Assembly (NCBI RefSeq): GCF_041734735.1 | Contig: NC_134879.1 | Location: 6,992,310-7,056,309 of the forward strand | Direction: 5' to 3' | Source of the DNA: Babylonia areolata | Lineage: Eukaryota > Mollusca > Gastropoda > Neogastropoda > Buccinidae | Length of the DNA stretch: 64,000 nt | In this document: in pieces, positions 37,101 to 49,100 of the stretch | Layout: each line of letters opens with the position of its first letter | Numbering within the stretch: the stretch's first letter is position 1 | Translations under genes and position numbers: made by a program | The notes under the pieces: generated by a model | What the model was told of the DNA's origin: nothing | Seen by the model: the letters and a program-made list of their open reading frames with translations, nothing else | The model's database searches: none

Positions 37101-40100
37101 AAAGAACAAAAATATTTATCTATTTTTTCCCCTTGAGATGCCCATCTTTTTTCTTAGACCTTAAAATTATTCCTTCCATTTTTGTTTTTCCTAAATTCAG
37201 CTAGATGTAATTTTTTCTCATTCAACAGTATTAGATCACCTTCGTTTAAGGGTGACTTTCTCTCTAAATTTTGTATTTCGTTTTCTAATTTTTGTTCATG
37301 CTGTTTTGATTCCCTTGTCCTATGTATGCTATATGTAACTGACTTTGCTCTGATTTCCATAAGCGTATCTAAAAACAGTTGGTCTGATATCATGAACTGA
37401 ATATCGTCATTAGGTATCTGGTTCAGGTTATCTCTTGCATATGGAAATACTGCATATTGACCTTTTATTTCTTCAATAGTATCATTTATAAGTTTTACGT
37501 ATGCATGATCTTTGAGTAATGAAGAGTTAAATTTCCACAAGGTTTTAATTTTCTCTTCAGTCTTAATGGTGAGTTCAGTCAATATCAAGGAATGGTCACT
37601 TCTATATCTGCACTGCTAACATAAGTAATCAATGTATCTGAGACTAAAAAGAAATCAAGTCTACTTTGCTGAAATGGGTTTGTTCTCCTCCAACTATATC
37701 GGAGAACTTCTGGATTTAGCTCTCTCCAAACATCTACCAGTTCTAAATGGGAAATCATTTCAAATACTACTTCTCTAGCTTTGGCATTGTTAATGTGTTC
37801 ATAATTATAATAATCGAGACTTGGATATAATACAAGGTTCCAATCTCCTGCAATGATCACATCCAAGACATCTAACGCTACAATCTTTTCTTTAATTTCT
37901 TCGAAAAAATCAGGTTCGTCTTTGTTTGGACCATAAATATTTACAAGCACTATATGTCTACCCATTGTATTTAACACCAATATAATGTAGTTTCTTTTTT
38001 TATCCCTTATTATCTTTTTAACTTTGAAATCAAAATTATTGTTCAATAATATAGCCACTCCTCTCGATCTACTGTTATTTGAAGAAAATACACATTCATA
38101 ACCCCATTCAGTTCTAATGTGTTGCTCTAATGTCTTAGTGAAGTGGGTATCCTGTAAGAAATACACTGAACAGTTTTTCTGTCTTAAATGTTGAAATACA
38201 TCTCTTCTTTTTTGGAAATTACCTAGACCTTGGCAGTTGAGAGATGATATTGTAAAGCTACACATTACTAGTTTGCTTGTCTGGTATAAAACTAATGCTC
38301 CTTATTTTCATTGTGTATTTTTCAGACATGCCGTGTTTATCTTTGTCATGACATAAAGCGTAAGTTTGACAAAAATGAATATGATCAAAAATAAAGTGTG
38401 AAATGTACGTAACTTGAAAAAATAAAAATAAAACATATTGAAAGTGACAAAACATTCTTCTGCGGATGGGTTTCGCTGGGCATTTAGCACATGAAAACAC
38501 AAGTACTGTCATGGATTAGTAACATATACATGTATAAATCAGTTCACCGATACACGGTTACTTACGCAAACATGTAGAAGTCATAGACCACATGAACTGA
38601 AGTAACCCCATGTAACCTTCTCTGGGGACATAAATATTGCAGGAGGAAGAAAAAACAACACACACACTAAAAACAACACACACAAAGTAGCAATACAGCT
38701 TCCATTTCTTTTTTCAATTATATACCAAAAAAGACAACACCAAAAAGCAAACCAAAAAGGAAAATGTGGTCTTCGCATAGATTTCAACCAAGGGCCACAA
38801 CCCTCCACAACCTTCCGCACCGGCATTGTACTGCGCCCACTCCCTCCCCCTCCCCTTTATGCCCCCTTCCCCCTCCCCGCCCCCCAGAGAACAGCAGGGG
38901 GAAATATCATGCTTGTGCAGGAAAACAAAACAAAACAAAACACACACACACTCACACAAAAATATGTACTACGTGACCAGATGAAAACATCTGAGCTGAT
39001 TTCATAACACCAACCTGTACTCCATGTACTCGTCCATCCAAACCTCATGTCCTTAGATTTTACGTTATCGGCGGTGGACTTGATCTTCTCCCTTCGCCAA
39101 ATCCAGAAGTGCAGAGAGCAGAAGATGCCCCTGTATGTCACATTCATTGACCTCACCAAGGCCTTTGACCTTGTCAGCAGAGACGGCCTTTTCAGGGCTC
39201 TTCGAAAAATCGGCTGCCCCCCCCCAAACTGCACAGCTTGATTGAGTCCTTCCACTCCAACATGAAAGGGACAGTGCAGTTTAATGGTAACCTCTCCAAG
39301 CCCTTCGACATATGATGTGGTGTCAAACAAGGCTGTGTCCTCGCCCCCACCCTATTTGGAATCTTCTTTGCTCTTCTCCTGAGGCATGCGTTCAGCACAG
39401 CGCAAGAAGGGATCTACCTGCGGACCAGATCAGATGGCAGGCTCTTCTATCTCGCCCGCCTCAGAGCAAGGACAAAAGTCTGCGAAGCCCTCATCAGAGA
39501 CATGCTCTTTGCTGACGCCGCCACAGTTGTGACCCACACCCAGCGGGACCTGCGGTCACTAATGGACCGCTTCTCCCAGGCCTGCAAAGATTTTGGTCTG
39601 ACCATCAGTCTCAAGAAGACAAATGTCCTAGGCCAAGACACGCCATCTCCACCAGCCATCACCACTGATGACTATGAGCTTAAAGTCATCCATCAATTCA
39701 CTTACCTTGGGTCCACCATCACTGACAACCTCTCCCTTGACACCGAGATCAACAAGAGGATCGGGAAGGCAGCCACAACACTAGCCCACCTCACACAAAG
39801 AGTGTGGACAAATCCCAAGCTGACCACGAAGACAAAGATGGCTGTATACAATGCCTGTGTCCTCAGCACCTTGCTGTATGACAGTGAGGCATGGACAACA
39901 CATGCTCGTCAGGAGAAAAGGCTCAATACCTTCCACCTGAGAAGCCTACGGCACATACTCGGCATCCCCTGGCAAGACAAGGTGACAAACACCAAAGTCC
40001 TGACTCACTCTGTATACCATGTATAGAAGCATTGGCCGCCCACAGCTGAGATACAAAGACGTCTGCAAACGTGACATGAAGGCGCTTGAGATCTTTTTTG

Positions 40101-43100
40101 TGTATATAACCATTTTTGTGTAAATAACCATTAACCAACTAGCCCAAGATGTCCAGATCAGTGCAGGGTCTGTGGAAAACATTATCCATTTCCATGTGCA
40201 CATGCAGTTGCCTGCAAGATTGATTCCCCGTGTCATCCCACCATTTTGCGCAATCCCACAATTTCTCTCACTTTGGGATTGCGAGGAAGTGTGCTTGTTC
40301 CCCTCCCATGATTTCTCACACACTGTGAGAAATTTATTTTTATCAAATATATTTCCTTCATTATCGGAGTTGATTTCTTGTCTTTTCCCAATGCAAATAT
40401 AAGAGAAAAACAAGAGAGAGGAAAAGAAAAGAAAGAGAGGGGGACGATGACAATGACAATAATAATAATGACAGTGGCATTAGTGAAGACATCAACAGCA
40501 ATGACACTGAAACACATCTATTTATTGTATTTCACACAAGATGGATCACTGCAATGCATCGACCTAAACTTCAACATCAGAATCAATAACAAACAAGTAC
40601 AAAGAAATTAAGGCAATGTGTATAACTCTACCAGAAATATAACATCATATAACAGAATATGATATAATATATTATAACATACTACAATATTCTTCTTCTT
40701 CTTTGTTTGTGGGCTGCAACTCCCACGTCCACTCGTAAGTACATGAGAAGGCTTTTACGTGTATGACCATTTTTACCCTGCCATGCAGGCAGCCATACTC
40801 CATTTTCAGGGATGTGCATGCTGTGTATGTTCTTGTTTCTATAACCCACTGAAAACTGACATGGCTTACAGGATTTTTTAATGAGCATATTTGATCTGCT
40901 TGCAGATACACATGGAGGGGGTTCAGGCACAAGCAGGTCTGCAAGTATGTTGACCTGGGAGATTGGAAAAATCTCCACCCTTTACCCACCAGACGCCGTT
41001 ACCAAGAACTCAGGACCCTCAGATTGAAAGTCCAACGCTTTAACCACTTGGCTATTACGCCCGTTTAATATAAGACTTGAACCAAAGAGGAAAGAACATT
41101 CACTACAGGTTCTTGTATTGACACTAGGAAGTTTCAGAAGGTAACAGTCAAAGGAAAGAGCAGAGAGTTCTTGAGGGAAGTAAGCACTGATAAGGTCAGA
41201 AAGATAGGTAGGTCCTGTGGAGTTGAAAGCATAACAGCAGAGACAAGCAAATGTGTTTAATTCTCACTTCAATAGGGAGCCAGTGTAGAGTATTGAGGTG
41301 GGGAGAAAAGTGATCTGTACATGGGATTCTGACAGTCACACAGGCAGCATTCGCTGAAGAAGATTACATAGAAAGCCTGTGAGAAGAGAATTGCAGTAGT
41401 TGATTCGTGACAGCACACAAGCAGAAATAAGAGTGTTTGTAGTTTCAACAGAAAGGTACTGACAGATGGTGTTAATTTTTAATGAGCATCCCTCATAGGG
41501 GAGCTGTGCAAACCTTGTAACAAGGAACCATGCAGCCTGGGAGAAATCAGGAGAAACACGTGTGTACGTCTTGATGTGTGGGATGGCTTCAGTTCTCCCC
41601 CTTCCCTCACTGCCCCATTTCCTGAAATGAAATAAAATGCACACACTATAAGATCTATATGTGCTCTCAAGCAAGCATTGGCAAAACTGGCAAACAGAAC
41701 TTAACTTATTGTAAGCTACTAGAATTAGTCCAAAAGTTTAAAAGATTACAATCTCAGCCAGTTCAGTGCCAGATAATTTTGTGAAAATAAAAAAGTGATC
41801 TCCCCTTGCCAGGGAATTTTGAGGATTCACGGGTAATATATATATTTTTTTTTAATATAGGAGATACAGAATGAAAGTAAACATTTTTTTGTGAAGGAAA
41901 ATCAATGTGAATTTTAAATTTGGGCTTTTTTCCTATTTATTTTGAATCTAGATAACTATTCAGGCATTTCAAAGAGAAGATGATAATTCTTATACATTAA
42001 ATTTCTATTTCCACCTCCACAGAATGACACAAAAAGAGAAAACAATCAAAATGCAGCTGGAAATAACATGCTTATAGTTTCATTATGCCTGTAAAATAAA
42101 ATAAAACAGCTTGTAAGCTCATGATAACAATCACAACACTTCTAGCCATGGAACTGAATAACTGTCCCAGCAACAACAAACGCGGGTTTGATCAAGATTA
42201 TAAGTCAATAATGTTCTCAGAGAGTGAGCCATCAAGTTTTTCTTACAATAAGAGCATCCTACTTTACAGGAGAGAGCGCTTTGATGATATTCCCTTCCTT
42301 CTGGTTGTAAATGATCCGGCAAAATGTCTGCTATGCATCCAGTCTGCCTCCTTCATAAACAATTCAGTCAACTGATCAGTGACAACAAGCTTGAAAAAGG
42401 AAAAACCATGTGAATCACGTCTATCATCTGTCAACTCTTAGATTCAAGAAAATCATGGATTACTGGCTGTTGCCATTCCCGGCAGTTGATCACTGTGAAA
42501 AGATAGTTCAGTGGCAGGTAGGTGCCACACCCCCTAACCTGCCTTCTGTCTGGCCTTCAACCTATTGTCTTACACAACTCCTCTATCTCTCCTTCCCCTC
42601 TTCTCAAATTAAATGAAAGTGCCGTTGCACTCACTAAAAAATGATGTCTGATTGGATAGATGGACTGAACAAAGAGTTGGATGTTCTTGTCAGTTTCATG
42701 ACTGTTGTTGTCACCTTCCAATTCAAATGTATCATAAGACAGGAAAGATCCATCTCTCATGATTACACTCATGGGGCACATGAAATAAACTCCTTGCCTT
42801 GCCTTGCTTACATAAACATCAGCACAGCTTCCAAACCTGTGCAAATCCGCTGACAGGGACCACTTTCTTCACTTGGTGAAGTGTCCAGTGCCTTTTTGGC
42901 ATGTGAGGCAAAGCCTCTTTACAGGCATGCTCTGAGTGGCCAGTTACCATATCATTATTAAGAAAAAAGGGGTCTTCCACCTATGACGATTGCTCACTTA
43001 AATAGTATGTTATCTTCTTTTTCTTCTTCGTGCATGGGCTGCAACTCCAACATTCACTTGAATATACACAAGTGGGCTTTTACATGTATAACCGTTTTTA

Positions 43101-46100
43101 ACCTGCCACGTAGGCAGCCAAACTCCGTTTTCAAGGGTAGTATGTTTAAAATTCTGACAAATTAAACTAACCATTCAGAGTCTGTTTATGTTCATTGTAC
43201 CTAACTCCGATGAAGGAAAAATTGTAATACATGCAGGGCGTCAGTGGACATCTTATAGGCACTATAGCAACACACTGCAGGACATCAGCTGATGTCTCAT
43301 AAGCATTCAACTGGTCGACAACATTTTTATTAACTACAATGCATTCCTTCCATATTCAGTATGAACAACTCTTAACCAACTGATAACCAAGAATTTTTGT
43401 GTGTGAAATCCTACAAACTTTTTTGTGAATTTCTCAACACTAATATTCTAGAGAAATAGAAATGAAATGAAATGAAATTATGGTGCTTAGAGCCTCGCCG
43501 ACCACTAAGGCCATCTCAAGGCTATCGCCGCGTCAATAACTACTACAAGGATAAAAAAAACAACCAATTAAAACGAGTCACCACTTCAAACTTTCCAAAG
43601 TTAAAAAAAAAACTTCCATAGTTTAAAACCTTCAAATCTGGTTAAAAAGGTTCACTTCTTTTAAGAAGTCCATCAGCGCCCACGGAGGGACATCACGAAA
43701 CAAAGTCTTCAAAGAAACCGCCGTGTAATGTCTGCGTCTAATGTCATGCAGATCCCAACAGTCAAGGAGCACGTGTTTCACGGTGAGAGGCTCGTCACAG
43801 GGAATGCATCGAGGGGCCTCCTCCCCCTTCAACAAGTAAGAATGAGTAAAAAAAGTGTGCCCCGTACGCAGTCTGCACAGCACAGACTCCTCCTTTCTGT
43901 TCTTCACCCCCGAAGGGAGGGTCTCTTTTAGGTCCGGATGGATCTGGAAGAGCTTGTTGTCCGTCTGGGTGTTCCACTCCTCTTGCCAAAGATCCTTAAC
44001 GTAAGTGTTTACCTTCCGCTTCATGTCTGTATAGGGTACCAATGATCTGGACAATTCTTTCTTTACAGCGTTCCTGGCCAGCAGGTCCGCCCTTTCGTTA
44101 CCACGAATGCCAACATGTCCAGGAACCCAGGCCAACACAACCTCGTATCCTTTCTTCGTTGCGAGAGTAAAAGCTTCATAAAATTCCAGCAGTTTGGGAT
44201 GAGTGATATTCCTGCAGGCGATCGCCTCCAGGGCTGACAAGGAGTCGGAAAAGATCATGAATCTCTTCTGTTTCGAAGAGAGAACCATTTTTAACCCCAG
44301 AACCAGTGCGGTCAGTTCCGCAGTGTACACTGAGCTGTCAGACAGGATGTGTTCCATTGAGGGCCTGTCAGGAAAGGCGGGACAGAATGCAGATGCAGCG
44401 ACTCCGTCCTCTGACTTGGAACCGTCAGTGAAGATGCTTTGAAAAGTGGGGAATTGGCGGCACAGTTCCGAAAAGTAAGTTCTGTAGGCCAGAGAACTGG
44501 TGGTGTCTTTTCGGTATGAGGCCAGATCGAATCGGACCTCAGGTGTTGTAAAGGTCCACGGGGGGCTGTCAGGGAACTTAGAGAAATCGGAGATGCCACC
44601 GACATCCAGATCGGCATTTTCCAAGTGCGGCTGAATGCGGAGTCCGAGAGGAGGTATGCAGTTTGGGTTGTCTGTAAATTTCTTATCGAAAGGGTTGTTG
44701 AATACAGCGTCGTAAGCAGGGTTTGTAGGTTCAGAAAACAATTTCAAATAATAATTCAGGGTCAGCTTCAATCTGCGGTTGGAGAGAGGCGGTTCCCCCG
44801 CCTCTGCGTACAGGCTGTGCACAGGGGTGGTGCGGAAAGCACCTAAGCTGAGACGGAGCCCTTGGTGGTGTACAGGGTCCAACAGTTTCAGATAGGACGG
44901 TCTGGCCGAGCCATATACAACACTTCCATAATCCAGTTTGGACCGGACCAGGGCTCTGTAGAGGTGCAAGAGAGTTCTCTTATCAGCACCCCAGTTCGTG
45001 TGTGCCACAACTCGGATGATGTTCAGGGCTTTTAGGCAAGATATTTTCAGCTGTTTAATATGGCTGAGGAAGTTCAGCTTCTGATCAAAGACGACCCCTA
45101 AAAATCTGGCTTCCTTGACCGCCGGGATGGTGGATGTTCCCAGACGGATTTCAGGGTCCGGATAGAACTGGCGAAAATTATGAAAATGGATGCATTCAGT
45201 TTTGGAGGATGAAAATGTGAAGCCATTCTCCTCTGCCCAACACTGGATTTTGTTGACGCAGAGCTGAAGCCGTCGCTGGATGCTGGCGTACGTGCTGCCG
45301 GTTGCATATAAGGCAAAATCATCCACGAACAGCGAGCTGTCCGATCCTTTCTGAACGGATTGAACGATGTCATTAATTTTGATGCTGAAAAGAGCCGGCG
45401 ACAGGATGCTCCCTTGCGGGACACCCAGCTCCTGCTCGTGAATGTCGGACAGGGTGGTGCTGATTCTCACCTGGAATTGTCTGTCTTGTAAAAAATTGTG
45501 GATGAACTGAGGCAGGTGTCCTCGGAAGCCGAGCTTGTGCAAGTCCGAGAGAATACCAAACTTCCACGTGGTATCGTAAGCTTTCTCCAAGTCAAAAAAT
45601 ATGGCCACCACATGTTGTTTGTTCACGAAAGCATTTCTTACAGTGGTTTCCAGACGAACCAGATGGTCAACGGTAGAGCGATGCTTGCGGAAACCACACT
45701 GTTCTTTCGCCAGAAGGCCGTCGGTCTCTAGTTTCCACATCAGTCTACCGTTGACCATCTTCTCCATCAGTTTGCAGATGCAGCTGGTCAGTGCAATTGG
45801 GTGGTAGTTGGAGGGGTTCGAGGGGTCTTTTCCCGGTTTCGGCAGCGGGATTATGAGGGCTTTCCGCCAGGAGGGTGGAAAGGAGCCTGTGACCCAGATG
45901 TGGTTATAAACTTTAAGCAGGGTGTCCAGACAGGTTTGGGGAAGGTGCTTTAGGAGTTTATAATGGACCTCGTCCATTCCTGGACAGGAATCCGTACAGA
46001 TCTGAAGGGCAGATTTAAGTTCGTTCATTGTGAAAGGAAGGTTGTAATTCTCTGTGTTGTCGGAAAAGAAGTTACATGGTGTTTTTTCTGACAGGTTTTT

Positions 46101-49100
46101 GGTTTTAAGAAACCGAGCAGATTTGTTAGCAGATCTCGAGTTCTGTTCTATTGTGGAGGCAAGCAAATTGGCAACTGCTTTCTTCTCTGTGACCAGAGCA
46201 TCTGAAAGTTTAAGATGGTGAAAGGTCGGGCATACGTTTTTGCCCTTAATTCTTTTTAAAACCCTCCACACTTTCTTCTTGGGTGTGTTGGAGGTTAAGG
46301 AAGAGCAAAAATCTCTCCATGACTTCCTCTGGCTCTTTTTAAAAACATACCTGGCTTTCGCCCTCAGCTGTTGATGGGTTCGAACGCTATCGGTCTCCGG
46401 TCTCCGAAAGACGCGTCGCTGCGCTCTCTTCCGAGACTTGCAGGGCCTCCCGACATTCCGCGTTGAACCAGGGCATTCTAGGGACCTGAGGCTTGGAGGT
46501 AGACGATGGGACTGCTGCTTTGGTGCAATCTAAAACGATCCGAGTCAGAGTGTCAGCAGGGTCCTTGCTTTTCAATACTGTTTCTTCCTGCAGCTCCGCT
46601 CTTATCTTGGTGGTAAAAAAACTCCAGTCTGCTTTGTCGTAATACAGGCGGTCAGGCAGAGAGTCACATTCTCCATCTGTGGGGCGGAGGACGACAGGAA
46701 AGTGGTCACTCCCGTGCAGATCGTCGTGCACTTTCCACTCGTAGTCCAGGACCAACGATGGATCGCAGACCGACAGATCTAAACACGAGAGCTTTCCAGA
46801 GGGCAGATGAAGGTAAGTGGGAGACTTGTCGTTAAGACAGCACAAGTCCATGTCGGAAAGAAGGTTTTCCAAGAGAAGACCTCGGGCCGATGTCATCTCA
46901 CTTCCCCAGAGCGGGGAGTGTCCATTGAAGTCGCCCAACAGTAAAAACGGACGTGGGAGCTGGTCGACCAGGTTCATGAGGTCCTGCCTCAGAACACGGA
47001 CGGAAGGAGGAAGGTAGAGAGAGCAGACAGTGATGGTTTTCTCAAGCGTGACTCTGACTGCCACCGCCTGTAAAGGGGTGCTTGAAAGAACTGTACTGTA
47101 TAAAAGGGACTTGCGAATAAAAAGAGCGACACCTCCCGTCAATCCCTCTTGCTTCGGTTGAGCGGGTTTAAAAACGGAGTTAAAACCAGAGAGAGATAAA
47201 ACCTTGCCATCTCTTTGCAGAGTCTCCAGCACTGAAGGTTTCAAAGCACGACAAAGCAGCTGAAGTTCCTGAAAATTGGCGTAGAACCTCCTGATGTTCC
47301 AGTGGATCACTGCCATTAAAAAGGTTAAAAAAAAATAAAGCAGCAGCCTATTCCATCGCTACCCCCCTGCTCCTCTGCTTGCGGTGGAGATCAAGGTCGG
47401 CTAGGATGGAGTATCTATTTTTCGAAATTAATTTTTCAGATTCCGACCGAGTCGGAATATCCACCACCTCGGCCCCTCCCGATCCCGCCGAGGCCGCAAC
47501 CCTCCCCTCCTTGAGTTTTGGAGGTACGGGGGGTTTCCGGCCACTTCCATAAGCCCGAGGGCCAGGCAGACGAGAGGCGGGGCGAGGGTGCTGGGGGGTG
47601 GGGTGGGGCGGGAGGCGGACAACGTGCCTCCGCCCGAGGTTTTCCGCTCCCGCCCAGCAGCCCCTGAGGACTGCCGCACAGGATGGGAAGGGGTGGACAC
47701 GGCGCCTCCACCCAAGGCCAACGGTTCCGACGAGGTTGGTAAGTCGTCCGTCTGCGTCCCTGTGGACGTCGTCTGGACCGCGACGTCCACCGTCCTGGGT
47801 CTGACGACAGAGGCGTACGACGCCTTAGGCGACGCGGCCTCCACCTGTTTCTTTGCCTCAAAGAAGGAAATCTTCTTTTCTGTCTTGACCTTCTGGATTT
47901 GTTTTTCTTTTTTCCAGGCGGGGCAGTCTTTCGATGAGGACGGGTGGCCACCTCCGCAGTTCGCACACCGGGCTGCACTGACGCAGTCGCCCTGGTGCGC
48001 CACCTTCGAACAGGTGCCACACGGCTCTTCCTCCTTACATCGGTCTCTGACGTGTCCAAATTTCTGACATTTAAAGCATCTCAGAGGGGACGGCACATAC
48101 AAGCTTACATTGACCATCAGGTATCCGACCCGAATGGCCTTGGGGACATCCGGGCAGCAGAAGGTGAGGAAGAAAGTGTTGGTCGGGACTCTGTCCGACC
48201 CCTTCCTCACCGTCACCCTGTACACGTCGGTCACTCCCTGAGAGGACAGCTCGCTCTTGATTTCAGCCTCAGACACACCTTTCAACTCGGGGCATCTGAT
48301 GACCCCCTTTGAGCAGTTGAGACCTTTGTGAGGGGAAACCTTCACCGCCCTATCCACGAAAGTGGTCGCCTTGAGAAGGAGCTGTGTCTGCCTTTTGGAC
48401 TCTGTCTGCACTAAAAATGCTCCGCTCCTCAGCCTCTTGATGGACTTCAGCGATCCTGCCAGACACTGAAAGCCCTTCTGGATAGCGAAGGGGCTGAGAG
48501 CCGACAAGGGCTTGTCGTCATCAGCGCCCTCCATCACAAGCCACGATGGCCAAAATCCAGAGGTCTCAACGACCTCCGAATCGGAGTCTGAGTCGTCCGT
48601 TCCTTGCCGTCGTCTTTTACCAGAGTTAGGGGGGTGTGATTTTTGGGAAGTCATGTTGAAAAAAATGTAAATTCATCCCTCCCTTACCCACCCACCATGG
48701 GGTCCAACTTAGGGGCCAGGGTCAAGGGAACACCAGCTTGACCCCTTCCAGGTTTCAGGAGGGATATACGACCAACAGTCTATCTCCAACGTGTTCCCCC
48801 CCGATCATGCCCAGCTCCCGGGGACAGAGAACCGAGCACTACGGGGGTTACCTTCGTCAGCCTCTAAACTGCCAGTCTTGACCCAGCCCCACGAAGGGGT
48901 AGCCGATTGACACACACGGGCCAATGTGTGCCGCCTGTCTTAGGAGAGGTCCGAGCCAAAGGGATGTGTTGAGAGCAGCGTGCTCTCTCAATCCCCAGGA
49001 TCTCATTCCCCTCCATCACAGGTCGCGCCGCACGGCAAACACGGCGGGCCTAAAGAAGGCCGCAGAGAAAAAAAGAATGTGGAAAAGAAGGCTTGATGGG

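Noticed and set aside
47436-48067. Long frames (207 aa minus, 159 aa plus) overlapping LINE ORF1
   Set aside because: They are shadows of the GC-rich ORF1, which has the zinc knuckles and the longer frame.
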